Under the pieces are notes generated by a model that ran no database searches, was not told the origin of the DNA, and saw nothing but the letters and a program-made list of their open reading frames with translations. This document shows positions 1 to 11,364 of a stretch of DNA of 64,000 bases, piece by piece (position 1 is the first letter of the stretch; each line of letters starts with the position of its first letter). Source of the stretch: Zygnema circumcarinatum. Taxonomy: Eukaryota; Streptophyta; Zygnematophyceae; Zygnematales; Zygnemataceae. The stretch covers positions 3,269,146 to 3,333,145 of the forward strand of contig CM074808.1 of assembly GCA_037447605.1 (NCBI GenBank), written 5' to 3'. The position numbers were made by a program, and so were the translations under genes.

Positions 1-662
1 ACCAGACTACTTTCGCGTCTGGGCATCTAGAGACAACAGTATGAGGTGCCCCAAATGAACATTCCGCCCAAAAATGAGAGTGGAGCGAAGACTACAATGC
101 GAACGGGCATGCGATCGATATTTAGCGAGAGGGCGAGAGGGAGAGGGAGGGAGAGAGAGAGAGGGGAAGGGAGGGGAAGGGAAGAGAGAAAGGGATTGAA
201 ATGGTAGCCCTCAGGAGAGGGCTCCCGTGTTACACAAGGATAAACATGGGGAGAGAGAGAGAGTGATGAACCTCAGGTGGTCAATGTTCCCCACTACGTT
301 TAAATATACATTCGGTGAAGGATCGTGCTCTCCATCATTGATGATAACAATGGTCCTCACACAATGATAGCGGCGGCGACTATGACGACGGATGATGATT
401 TAAGGACTGATAATGACGATGAGAATTGAAGATAACGAATACGGTAATGATGTGAAGACGATGAGCATGGCATGGTGGGAGAGGAGAAGAAGAAGATGAT
501 GATGATGCACGGCCTCTCGGCGGCTCCCAAAGGGAGAGCAAGTTGAATGTACATCCTGCGATCAGACTGCCCGTCGTCACATTCGCTCCACATTCATTTC
601 TTGGCGTTCAAATGAAAAACTTTCCTTACGGCACTCTCGAGGGCGTCCCCCCCCCCCCCTTC
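1..662. other. Intergenic, GA-rich; 3' side of the bHLH gene
   Basis: No gene is supported here. Positions 120-190 and 250-262 are purine-rich (GA, GGGA) simple sequence. Short open frames near 357-593 run over repeated CAT/GAT-type triplets and look like chance. The bHLH stop codon lies at 663-665, so the right-hand part is probably its 3' untranslated region. Confidence 0.5.
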
Positions 663-2952
663 CTAAGTGTCATCCTCCGTCTGCCTGTAAGAGCGCCACT
701 CGATATCATCACTCAGCCCCGAGGCATCCAGCCTCCTCTGAAGCTCCTGAACCCCCAAAACCTCACCCCATCGGTTAATCTCCAAGCTCAACAAAGGCAT
801 CACCTTCCTCACCATCACAACAAAGAACATAAAACCCTCGATAGCTCCGTTTCACTTTCCCCCATCTCTGAGCCCCGCCCTCCTCCCGCGCCCTCCTCCC
901 TCCTCCCTCCTCCTCACCTGCACTTTGCGTTTGAGAAACTTCATGTACTCCACAGCTTCCTCCAGCATCTCCGCTGTGTTGGCCTGACTGTTGATGTTGG
1001 GCACCAAGTCCTGCAGCCGCTTCATGTTCTCGCTGATGCGTGTGCGCCGCACCTGCACTCAAATCAAATCAAGCAAATGCAGCAAGTTTCTTAAGGAGCA
1101 GTTTGACAGATGAATCTCGTGTTCCAGCATCCGGGCTATCTCGTCACATGCCTACTTGTGTGCATGCATGCGTTACATGTATTGCACTTACTACACGAAT
1201 TGCGCTATAGCTGGCCGATTGGCAAGGCTGAGACTCAGTAGTCCGACAGCCAAACAGTGACTCCTTGCATGGACCAAAGATATAAAGAGGCAGAAAGTGC
1301 GGGGGAGGAAGGATATGAGTTGAGAATGAGGGGAAGCGGGTAGGAAGGGTGTAGGGAGGTGAAGTGGAGAGGGGTACAAGGGACGAAAGGGTGCAGTCAA
1401 ACAATATACTCCAACTGCAACTGCCAAGCAAAGACCATACGCATTCCACATTTTCACATTCACGTGCATGAGTTCCGACAAGTCCTCACAAACACAGCCA
1501 CGTCTTTTCACCACGTCTTGTCGCTGCAAGCATTCTGCTTTATCTCTCCCTCGCCCTCTCCCTCTCCCTCTCCCTCTCCCTGTCTCGCACTCACCCTCTC
1601 GGCAATGCTGCGAGGATGCGTTGCGCAGCCCCGCTTGGCCCTCGCCTTGCAGAGGACTGAGTTTTCAGGAGTGAGGCTCGCCATATCCCCGCTTCCGTAC
1701 TGCAGGCCCTGGTAGTCGTCATCCCTCCTCTGCATCACATCACATTTCACATCATTCCCTGTCATTCTCTCGTTCACATCAATACCACCCTGGCATACCT
1801 CAACTTAGCAAACACAACAATTTTGGCTACAAACCGATAAATTCTGTGAATCCTCGACACAAGTAAAGTACTCACATCCATCCCTGATTCTCCCTGCGGC
1901 GATTTCGGCCTCTTTTTTGCCAACAAGTCGAGGTCCGCCAAATCATCCATTTCCATTGCCAGGTCAGAGCTTGTTCGCTTTTTCGAATCGCCCCTTGGCA
2001 TGGGTCCCAGCTGGTCGCTAAAGTCAATGGTGGGGCCCACCACCCTCTCCCAGTTGGCCCTATTGTCTCCACTCCCTGACCCGAGCCGGAGGCTCTCCAA
2101 CCCCACACCCTTTGCCGCCTCTCCTGATTGGTGGAGAGGCTGGGCCCTATGATGACTCCGTTGACTCTCTCTCCCTCCCTCCTCCCCTCCCTCGTCCGGC
2201 TGACTGGGCTGAGCCCTCATCAGACTCAGCTGATGATGCCTCCAATTTGCTGCCGCGCTCTCTGCAGGACTCAGCTCCTCATTATCTCCGCCAGGCAAAG
2301 GACCCGACTGACCCAACAAAGAACCTCTGTGTCCAGTTTCTCTCCCCAAGATATTCCCTGTTTGGGGCCACACATTCCCTAAGATTGCTTCCGGGGCGGA
2401 GTGACGCCGGAGGAGGGCTCCTGCCTGCACTCCTGCTAGCTGTCCTCTCCCTGCCAACATTCTCCCTCCCCCTCCCTCCTGCATCCCTCCCCCCTGCGAG
2501 AGCCGTAGTGTGCTGACCAAATCTGCAGTAGGTTCTTCTCCATCCCTCTGCAACGACAATGTTGGAACCTTTCTAGGAGCATGTAGGCTTGACAGCTGTC
2601 CCCCTGCTCCTCCATTGCTCATTCCGAGGCTTCCATCGGAATTAAGTTGCGAGCTTGAGGAGCCGCGGAGGCCGAGAGAGGAAGGAGTGCTCTGCGGCTC
2701 CGCCATGGAGGACTCGTGAGGGGAGGAGGAAAGGGAATGCATTTCTCCATTAAAATGGAGGCCGCGATTGTGACCATGATTATTAAGGTTGTTGTATTGC
2801 CCAAGCTGCAGCGACTGCAGAAGGTCTCTGCTTCCGTGCTGTAAGCCGTTTGAGAGAGAATTAGGGTTTCCAGAGGGGAGACTTGCGCTCCTTCTTGGAG
2901 GGAGCTCAAAGTAGGTGTTCGCATGGTTATGTGAAGGGGCCCTGCGTGGCAT
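663..2952 (-). CDS. bHLH transcription factor, FBH/bHLH122-128-like
   Basis: A nuclear DNA-binding factor of the plant FLOWERING BHLH (FBH) group, which binds E-boxes as a dimer. Four exons join without any phase break: 2952-1876, 1729-1595, 1052-918 and 746-663, giving about 476 residues. Residues 1-359 are low-complexity and Ser/Gly/Gln-rich. The family hallmark CATHPRSIAERVRRTRIS begins near residue 388, followed by the helix-loop-helix (KRLQDLVPN, ANTAEMLEEAVEYMKFLKRKVQ). The start at 2952 is the first in-frame ATG of the long first exon and begins MPRRAPSHNHANTYFELPPR. Family members have the basic region split by introns in the same style. Intron 2 carries a (CCCTCT)n tract right beside the exon 2 donor. 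The family call is firm; the exact paralogue is not. Confidence 0.9.
1545..1582. repeat. (CCCTCT)n microsatellite in bHLH intron
   Basis: Near-perfect six-base repeat on the plus strand, about six copies, a few bases inside the intron that follows bHLH exon 2. On the transcribed strand it is a purine run immediately after the donor site. Confidence 0.85.
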
Positions 2953-3699
2953 GGTAGCATTTAAATTTAGAGGTGTTGCAGATTAGAAAGGTGTGAGCAT
3001 AAAGAATGCTAGCTTTCAGTTCCAGTTCCAGTTGCAGTTCCAGTTGCAGTTCCACACGCTGTTCCCTTTCTTTTGTTGTTCCAACAGGGAAAAGAGGGAG
3101 AGCAGGAAAAATGCAGAATAAGCCATGGCATGGCTCTGAAGATATAGGGGAGTGCACATTGCAGGAGAGTCTTGGCACTGTAGTATCTATCAGTGAATCA
3201 GGTTTCTAGTCAAAATCTGGAAAAAAAAATGAACGTGCGACTAATAAGCAAATAAACATGGAACACGTCAGAGAGAGATGAAAGGTGCAGCGTGACGGGA
3301 CACACCAGCGCTCTTCCGGCAGGGCTTGTACACCGTTGTGTTTCGGAGGCCAGCGGGAGTGCATTTCTTCATCTCTTGGAACCATCTCTTCTCTCTCTCT
3401 CTCTCTCTTTCTCTCTCTCCCTCTCTATCTCTCTTTCTTCCGGTTCCTCCGCTTCTCCACCTCCAGTCCTATTCAGCCCTTCCCTTCTCCGCTACCACAC
3501 TCTCTCCGTTTCTCCACCTTAAACTCACTCTCTTGCTCCCCTCCTACACTTCCTCCGCCACGCCTCCTGACTTCCCTCCAGCCTCTCTTTCCTCTATCCC
3601 GTCTCTATGACTCCCTTCTCTCTTTCTCTTTCCCTCCTCCCTCTCCAACCCTACCCTTGATGCCCGGCGCCTCCCTCTTCCCCCCTCCTTCCTCCCTTT

Positions 3700-3816
3700 C
3701 CCTCCCTCTCCGTCCCTCTCCCTCCCTCCCTCCCTCCCTCCCTCCCTCCCTCCCTCCCTCCCCCGCCTGTCCCTGCCCCTGCCCCTGCCCCTGACCCCGC
3801 CCCGCCCCGCCCCGCC
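3700..3816. repeat. (CCCT)n and CCTGCC/CCCCG simple repeats
   Basis: An uninterrupted TCCC run of about 60 bases is followed by repeats of CCTGCC and of CCCCG. Both are plain to the eye. Confidence 0.9.
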
Positions 3817-4126
3817 CCTTGAGCGCTCCCCGCGGACGCGCTTCGCCGCCTCTGCCCGCCCGGATCCGATCGGCCCTCCCTCCCTCCCTCCCTCGAGTCC
3901 ACTTGCCCCCCCGCCCGTGCCCGCCCACGTGCCGTGATTCCCGGCTGCACGTGCCGTCGTCGGATGCCCCGATCCAAGGGCGCCGCCCGGTCCGCCGCCC
4001 GCGTGGATCCGCGGTTGACCCCCTGTGGATCTCCGCCGGCCGGCCCGCCCGCCCGCCGGCCGGCCAGGCTGGGCCCAGCGCGGCGGCCGCCCAAGTGGCA
4101 CTCGCATTGCTGGCCGCGCGCCACTG

Positions 4127-4210
4127 GCCGTACGTCGTCGTACGCTGTCGAGTTTTCTCGTACATCTTCGTACGGCATAAGTACAGTACACGTACGGCAG
4201 GGCCGCGACA
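4127..4210. promoter_or_regulatory. GTAC cluster (candidate SBP/copper-response-type sites)
   Basis: Seven GTAC tetramers fall within about 80 bases, most inside CGTACG. GTAC is the established core bound by SBP-domain proteins, including CRR1 and SPL7. Further copies follow at about 4323, 4383 and 4502. Whether these are functional sites is inference; they may be a feature of a dispersed repeat. Confidence 0.35.
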
Positions 4211-4547
4211 GGTCCCCGCGTTGCACGCGCAAGTGGCACTTTGTCGTATTTGTGGGGGCGCCACGCGGCGGACGGACGCAACGGACAGGACGGACGGACA
4301 CCGACCGCGTGACGCGACATACCGTACGCTAACGCAAGAAGTCGCGTTATGGCCCCGCCCGCCCGCCAGCAAGACGACAGGACCGTACGGCGGCATGCGG
4401 GCGGGCGGGCGGCAGGGCGGGCGGGGCGACGTGGCGCGCGGGGAGGCAAGTGCAATGATGACGCCACGTGACGTGATGGGGGGCGGAGGCATCAACAAAT
4501 ACCGTACAACCGGGAAGGTTGAGAAAAAAAAGTTCAAGATTTTGGGT

Positions 4548-4918
4548 TTGAAATTAATAAAGGAAAGTGCTATTTACAGTCACTTTTTTTTCTGAAAACA
4601 GTGACCTTTTCGCAGGACAACTTTTACAAAGGATTTTTTAGAGAAAAATGTTGTTCATACTTTTGTAGAATAGATACAGACCTTTTTTCGTCGGGTGTAC
4701 GGATGGTGATTTGAATGTACGAAGCGCGCGCGTCTACCAAGTATAAGGGCGCAACACGTGGATCGACATGATTGGTCGCGGCATCATATGACGTGACAAG
4801 TACGTTTGGGACCGTGACGTGACGAAACGAGACGCGAAAAAACTGGAGTCCGCGGACGGCAGTCGGAAATGGCGGGAAAGAAAATTGACAAACCCTAAAA
4901 ACCCATTTTAGGGTTTTT
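4548..4918. repeat. Left inverted-repeat arm of the MULE remnant
   Basis: Pairs with 5128-5510 in inverted orientation. Its inner end contains AAACCCTAAAAACCC followed by TTTTAGGGTTTTT, a small palindrome. Confidence 0.75.
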
Positions 4919-4969
4919 GAGTGCGTCTGCCGCACCTCCTTTGTACAGTTCGCGCATGGCAGCAGGAGA

Positions 4970-5111
4970 TGGAGTTCGTTACGCGGGAGGAGTTGATCAA
5001 AGATATCAGGAAGAGGTATATACAAGGAGTTGTCCTCGCCATCAAGAGTAGTACGAAGAAACGGTTGGTGTTCAACTTTGATCGAGGTGGGCAGTATAGA
5101 AATGCTCTAAA
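4970..5111 (+). pseudogene. FAR1/MULE transposase N-terminal fragment
   Basis: A short frame starting MEFVTREELIKDIRKRY and ending at FDRGGQYRN. The spacing of FVTREEL and the DRGGQYR block matches the start of FAR1-type domains of MULE transposases. The rest of the transposase (DDE core, SWIM zinc finger) is absent and the frame runs into the right inverted repeat. It is a remnant inside the inverted-repeat element. The resemblance was judged by eye on about 45 residues. Confidence 0.5.
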
Positions 5112-5127
5112 CCTGGCAGAAATAAAA

Positions 5128-5510
5128 TTGACAAACCCTAATGGGTTTTTAGGGTTTGTCAATTTTTTTTCCCGCCATTTCCGACTGCCGTCCGCGGACC
5201 ACTTTTTTCGCGTTTCGTTTCGTCACGTCACGGTCCCAAACATAACTGTCACGTCATATGGTGCCGCGACCAATCATGTCACTCCACGTGTTGCGCCCTT
5301 ATACTTTGTAGACGCGTGCGCTTCGTACATTCAAATTCATCATTCGTACACCCGACGAAAAAAGGTCTGTATCTATTCTATAAAAGTATGAAACAGCATT
5401 TTACTCCAAAAAAACCTTTGTAAAAGCTGCCGGGCGAAAAAGTCACTGTTTTCAGAAAAAAGGTGACTGTAAATAGAACTTTCCTTAATAAAAACCAGTT
5501 TCTCAAAGTA
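5128..5510. repeat. Right inverted-repeat arm of the MULE remnant
   Basis: Reverse complement of 4548-4918. The inner end (5128-5162) forms a perfect 14-base hairpin stem, TTGACAAACCCTAA against TTAGGGTTTGTCAA. Confidence 0.75.
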
Positions 5511-6811
5511 AAAAAAAACCCTACGTTTGTGAACACGGTTCCGTTTTGAGAAATGAAAAAAAAATTCGACGATGCCCGCTGGCGGGGCGGCACGAGCGGG
5601 GAGGGCAGGGCCGGAACCGTACAGATACGTACAGGCGTACGAGGACGTACGGTTCGTGACATGTGGCCCTTTTTCCATGAGACAGTTTACCGTTAAACTG
5701 TGCGCAAGCACAGGCACGTATTAGCCAAACTGAACGCTACGCTGCTCACATGGAACTTCAACAGCTGCCTTGAGCAGGCGCAGACCCATTCCCTCGCGGT
5801 GGAGAAGGCGGTATGGTCTCACTTTTACGTTTTGATTTTCTGAGGGTCTATCTACACACCTTTTTTGGATAGATTACCTTTTTTTTTTTTTTTTTTAAGT
5901 AAATTCCAACTTTTGGCAAGGTCCAGGTCTGTGGGCTTGCGCCAAACGAGCCGTGTGGCGGCACTACTCGCAGCCATGGCAGCGAAAAGTGGGCCCAAAG
6001 TGACTGACAGTCCCAAAAGGTGAACTTCCCTCGTAGCTAAAACTTTTCACTTACGGATAACACTCCATGCTTGACTCTCATAACAAGTACTTCACAACTA
6101 AACTCACGCAAAAAGCTTCCGCATCAGTCGACGTCCTATTGGCTGAGTCACATGCAATAACACATCCGTGGAAAGCTCTCTTTAGACACCAACAAGTGAC
6201 AGCATTCGCGTCCCAATCACTGAAAATCCCAAACGACAATTGCGTGTAACCAACCAACCAACCAACCGACTATAAAAAAAACAAATGAACCAAAAGCCAT
6301 GGAATACAAGGACCTGCTCAAAAAGGCCCACATAGAGCGCCATTCTTACCGCCAATTTTGAACTCAACTCAACTCAACTCAACTGAGCTACGACATAGAA
6401 CCCTACCGCAAAACTTGGGCCTTTCCGTATTTATTTTGAGGAATTACACGAGGAAACACCGAAGGTCCTTCCTTGAATTTTATGGGAAATTAGCTCCGAC
6501 TTCTGCAGCACTCGACAGAAGGAACCGTTCAGTCACGTGTGCTTCAAGGAAGCCAACAAAACTGCCACGAAAACATCTTAACAACTTAAATTTCTGCTTT
6601 TTTGTTAGTTCCTTTCTTTTGGGCGTTTCTTGCTAGTTTTGGAGGATTAAAAGCATACGCCCAACACCCTGTTTTAGATTTGGCTCGTACTTCAGCAATC
6701 GTCAACCCTAAAACTGACAGACAAGACGTGGTGCGGAAACAAATTTCCTTCCAAAAAACGACATATTTCACTGGAAAAGCAAGATAGGCGATGAACCATA
6801 AGTTGACGCAC
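5511..6811. other. Region between MULE remnant and splicing-factor gene
   Basis: Four GTAC tetramers occur in about 35 bases (5618-5652). A poly-T run lies at 5879-5896. A (CCAA)n tract (6250-6268) and an AACTC repeat (6360-6382) are visible. The part near 6600-6811 is probably the 3' end of the CLASRP gene, whose last exon I could not place. Confidence 0.45.
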
Positions 6812-9800
6812 CTGTGCCCTCCACTGCGCGGTGAAGGAGAGTGGGAGGTCTCTCTGCGAGAGGATCGGCTCCGCGTCTTCTCGGGAGACCTGCGTTTGGC
6901 AGAACTAGAGACGTTAGCAGACGCAGGATTTGCAGCGTTTAGGGTTTTCTGCTTCAGAATTCTTCCAACCTGTTCCTAGTTTTCAGATTGAAATAACCTT
7001 ACCTCGAAAAGGAGCGTGAATAGCGTCTCTTTATGGGACTCCGACTCCGGCTTCTGCTTCGTCTGTCAGAGTACCTGCATGGGGAAGAGTAGAGCAGATG
7101 GGTCATACCATGCAGGCCCCACTCCTGAAAAGGAGACATCCTAAGAAGCTTAGAATACCAAAGAAAAAGCAAGTGCTTGTCCTGTCCCGCCCTTACTTGG
7201 GAGAGCGGCTACGACTTCGGCTTCGGCTCCGATACTGCGCTTGAGCTCTCGTAGCAGCAGCCCTTTCCCGCATCTGCTTTTCTACTTCAGATTTTTTGGC
7301 TATCTCTGCTGCTGAATCCTTCTTGACTGCAGGGGAAAGCCAACCAAATGTTCAAACTTCAGGAGTAGACATCAGCCTTTTATTGCGCATGATTGTTCGG
7401 CATCCTCACCGCATGCATCAGTGGAAAGGAGCACAGCAGAAACTTGTGGCAATACGGATAGAAAGTAGGAGATGGATTTAACAAAAACACTAGACGCACA
7501 TCAGGTTAAGGATTTCTGGCTTTGTTAACCCACTTTGCTTTGTCAGCTGTTTGCTCATTATCCGCTTTAGCCTCTCTTGAGGTGTCTCTTTCTTCTCTCC
7601 TTTACTTGCAGCCGAAACTGACTTACTCAGCTTCGCCAACGCAGCGGTTGAACTGCAAAACCCAGCAAGGTAGCCTCCGTTAGATAAGAAAGATAAGAAA
7701 AAACGGGAAAGGGCGGGGGGGGGGGGGGGGGGGGGGGGGNNNNNNNNNNGGGGGGGGGGGGGGGGGGGGGAAGGGTGATAATGTCAGTGACGCAATTCAT
7801 GCAACCCCTGAAAACTACTACCCCCTTGGCCTCCATCTTGCTTCCCCTTCGGCTTTCCTTCCACCCCTTCATACAAGTGCCCTCTTAGCGCAGACTTGCC
7901 TGCCAGTGCTCTGAGGCTTGGCCTCCCACATGCGTCTCTCTCTCTCTCTCTCTGCTGTGGTAGGGAGGACTGCTGCAGGGCCTGCAGACGCCGCAGGGTC
8001 ACCTCGCAGGGCCTCCAGGATGGGGCCCTGCCCGGGGGGGGGGCTGCTCGCACCAAGGAGGAAGTCAGAGGGAGTGTGTCTTTCTCACATACAAAGACTG
8101 AGAATGCACATGATGGGAATTGGAAGTCAAGAGGGGGAGCGCACTGCACCCCTTTGAAGTAGGGAATCCCACAGAATGGGCAAGACTTAGCTTGAATGCT
8201 CGAATTGAAAAACCGTTAAAAATGAATTGAACCAACAACAAACCTTGGTAGGCGGGATAATCTAAGGCCCGGTAATGTTGTCACAGCATCCTAGGCAAGT
8301 TATCAGAAGCAAAATAAATTGTAACAGATGTCCTCCACCCAACTTAACAAGCTGCTAAGGTCCCTCACATGCCGTACGTCCCACAACATGAACACGCTCC
8401 CGTTGATGACATAACACAAACCTGTACAAGAATGATGTACAGGACCCTCCATACGTCCTATCACGACTTCCCTACCTGGGTTGTTTTTGGACATTCTATA
8501 TGGTTTTCGGGGCTAGTAACGAGCCCAAAGTGGGCCCAACCTACCCAACACGAACTGCGTCTCGGCCTCGGCAGCTAGTCACAGCAGCCCACCCTGATGC
8601 TGCGGAGCAGAGTATGAGCACAGAGGGCCGCACTTTTTTCCATCAGACAACCGTTGAGAGGGAAAGGAGGGGCCAGTGCTCCGACCGGGTTGTGGAGTTA
8701 CGCTGAGGCGACGAGGGTGGAGTCATCCCACGAGCAGCGACAGGAGCCTTATCGCCTGCCACATCAAACTCGGTAATAAACTCTATCTTTGGAAGCGGCT
8801 TCTCTCGTTCTCTGCCTCTCTCCCGCTCCCTCTCATAGTCTCGCCGGCTGTCACGATCACGGCTTCTCCACCGGCTCCGTGCAGGCGAGACCGAACGAGA
8901 ACGTGAGCGGGGTCTGAAAGTGCAGAAAAGAGAGAGCGAGAGGGAGAGAGAGAGAGAGAGAGACAGGAGGAGAGATGTTGGAGGAGGATAGGGAAGGGTC
9001 GGCGTGGAAAGGCGATGGAATTGGAGTGTACTTGAAAGAGTAAAGAAAAATCTTCAGATTCTTTTAAATTCCAATGTTCACATGTACTAGAATCACTAAA
9101 CTTGGTGTGCATACAGAACAGATTTACTTACCTTTGTGGGCGAGGATATGGTTCGTATGTCGGACTCCCTCGACGCTCCCTGAGAAGAAGAAAAAAAAAT
9201 TCTTGAAGGAATCAGATTCGAAATTCTTAAGAGTTCCCGTTGCCCTTTTCAGCAGTGCTTCTCAGCTGCATGGTTATGAATGGTCCACAACACATTTCCA
9301 TGAGTGAAAACAACAAACAGTTCCCACACCTGTGATGATCTGAAAATTTGCTGATTGCCCTCATTGTCGCATCATAGTCTTTATCTTTGGCCTGCCGTGC
9401 AGCCCGTCGTCTCTCCTTTCTGCTCAATTTCCTCTGTTCAACAATTGTGACAAAAGTTTTCCAGATCTCAGAGTTTTCATAACTCACTCGACATGCATGA
9501 ATGCCGTTGGATCTAAGATGCGAGAACTTGCAAAGCATCGTTTGAGGAGCAATGGTAAGGCATCTGATCTCTTCAGGTAATTACTACCCCTAGCGCTTGT
9601 CGAGCTCAGGTATTTGAGATTATTCAAGCCCAAGGTGACAGCAGCTCTGATGAAGTTCCCAACACTCCCTTGGAAGAGATCTGATGTGAGCTACATACCA
9701 TCGCTGGGTCACCTTGGGCCACCTGCTTTTGGCGCTTCTCCTCCTCTTTCGCTTTCCTTTCCAAAAATATCATTCGATTAAAATCCTCCACCCCGTATTC

Positions 9801-11364
9801 CTTTCCAATGGCAACAATTTCCTCATCTTCACTATCCTCACTGCTAAGCTCCTCCTCTTCTTCTTCCTCATCCTCATCGTCACTCCCCTCTGAATCATTC
9901 TTAGGGACGGCAGAGTCGTCTCCATTGTATGTAAAACCTATCTTCGCATAGGTGGTTTTCCCTGACTGTGACGAACCTCCTGCCTGTTTCTGCCTGCAAC
10001 GTTTCAACCAGAGGACAAAAAGAAGAGAGAAAAAGTGGCTTAACATAACGCAACTCGCAGCAACAGAACTTGCAGCACAGAAGGGTTGGTCCTTGGGCTT
10101 CACGCACCAAAGGTGGTCTCAATCTCTACAGGAACTGCAACAAAAGGGCATACTCCAAGCACTATAGTTGTTTCAGCCTCATCGAATAGCATTCATCAAT
10201 AATTACCATGTGACACGAAGGCGGCTTACCTCTCTGTCGCCATTGGAGCAGTCACTCTGGCCTCTATCTCCTCCTCAACATCCTCCAGCCCCCCTTCGTC
10301 CGTCACTGGACAACACGCACAATTCATGTCAGCCTCCTATAGCAATAATGTCTAAGCCGACTGGAAGGCTTGGCAGGAGCGCCCTCTATTATGGGAATCA
10401 CCGTGCCCTCGATATGTGTGTATGCGTCCCGAGGAGGGGTGTAAAGTACTGACATCCTCTCCGGCGCTGCTTGACTAAATCTCGGAAGCGCTCAAAATTC
10501 ACACGTTCATCCAATTCCTCCTCTTCTTCTGTCTTTTCTCGAGGAGGTTGACGCCTCGGGTCATATTCCCTGATGAAGTCTAAAAGTGCGCGACCATCAA
10601 ACCTGCACCAATAGAGGGGGAGGGAGGGAGAGGGAAGGAGAAGAAGACAAACAGAGAGCGCGCGGGAGAGAGAGGAGAGAGGAGGAGAGAGAGTGAATGA
10701 AAGGGAAAGGGATGATCCAAAGAATTTGCTTGATCACGTCTACGGTTAACGGTTGAGTTAGGGAGGAAGAGAAAAACATTAATTTTATAATTCAAGTAAA
10801 CGGAAAAAAAAAGATGTTATTAGTTTTCAAGGCGCCCATTCCTTCAGGACGAATGTGAGGTACACCACATGCTGTTGAACAGCGGAAAAGTTACTCCAAG
10901 AACACTGAGACTCACCTGTCAATCAGGACATCTTCTTTACCGTTCCAGGGAATCCTGCAGGCGCATGAGATGTACCCAATTCAATAGATAGCCCTCATGG
11001 AAGTCCAAGTTACAGACACAATCAAATGCAGGAAACTGACACTGAAACTTATAGTTTGACGTTTACAACCAGAAAACAAGTAAAGAGAGGAAAACTAAAA
11101 TATGCATGTGTTTAATAGAAGCAAACCAACTGCCTGACTATAGTTCTCTACTAAATGACTTACTCACATTCCTTGCTGTTCCTCTGTAGCTTTGTACATA
11201 GAGACATCATGATGCAGTTTACATCTCATTCCGACAATCCTCAGTCCCTGCGATGGATCTCCTCTTCGTTTGGCAAGAAAAACAGCCCTCCTTTCCGCTC
11301 GTTTTTTCGCAGTATCCATCATGTCATGCACCTTCTTTTCGGATCTTCTCGCTTCGTGCCACAT
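6812..11364 (-). CDS. CLASRP/SWAP-type arginine-serine-rich splicing regulator (3' end unresolved)
   Basis: A nuclear SR-related protein of the CLK4-associating (CLASRP, SFRS16/SWAP) family, involved in splicing regulation. The product begins MWHEARRSEKK, the invariant family start (11364). Resolved exons: 11364-11168, 10954-10916, 10602-10454, 10305-10230, 9993-9699, 9433-9330, 9179-9132, 8913-8702, then 7652-7534, 7326-7197, 7074-7003 and 6889-6812. Landmarks in order are IPWNGKEDVLIDRFDGRALLD, FERFRDLV, an acidic stretch near 9850, RGSPTYEPYPRPQ, a first RS run, KPLPKIEFITEFD, KKETPQERLKRIMSKQLTKQ and a C-terminal RS domain. An exon near 8043-7940 begins in a run of ten G, and its frame depends on that run length. 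The last exon after 6812 is not located. In-phase joins elsewhere support the model. Confidence 0.85.
7718..7771. other. Poly-G run interrupted by a 10-base N gap
   Basis: Uninterrupted G on both sides of positions 7740-7749 (N). It lies in a CLASRP intron. The N block marks an assembly or sequencing gap, and the true run length is unknown. Confidence 0.95.
8938..8963. repeat. GA microsatellite in CLASRP intron
   Basis: An AGAG run directly upstream (transcript sense) of the exon that begins at 8913; on the transcribed strand it is a pyrimidine tract feeding the acceptor. Confidence 0.8.

Larger units (their letters stand above)
2953..4547. other. Upstream region of bHLH: pyrimidine tracts and GC-rich island
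   Basis: This stretch holds no supportable gene. It has an imperfect TTCCAG repeat (3017-3058), a CT tract (3388-3430), a (CCCT)n run (about 3700-3761), a CCTG/CCCCG run (3766-3816) and then a very GC-rich island to about 4450. The long open frames across 3544-4537 on both strands are caused by this GC-rich low-complexity sequence. It probably serves as promoter and 5' leader for the bHLH gene; that role is inferred from position only. Confidence 0.5.
4548..5510. mobile_element. Mutator-like element remnant with long terminal inverted repeats
   Basis: Two arms of about 370 bases, at 4548-4918 and 5128-5510, are clear reverse complements of each other with scattered mismatches. Landmarks present in both are a TATTTACAGTCAC block, the TCGTCGGGTGTACG block, the CACGTG block and the AAATGGCGGGAAA block. 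The roughly 210-base core carries a plus-strand frame (about 4970-5110) with the pattern EELIKDIRKRY...FDRGGQYRN, which resembles the N-terminal FAR1/WRKY-GCM1 zinc-binding region of MULE transposases. No catalytic domain is left, so the copy is non-autonomous. I could not identify a clean 9-base target duplication; the outer edges are approximate because similarity fades there. Confidence 0.7.

Noticed and set aside
3544-4537. Three overlapping long minus frames and one long plus frame (up to 310 residues)
   Set aside because: They overlap on both strands in a GC-rich, CCCT-repeat region, with Arg/Gly/Pro-only composition and no motif. They are products of base composition.
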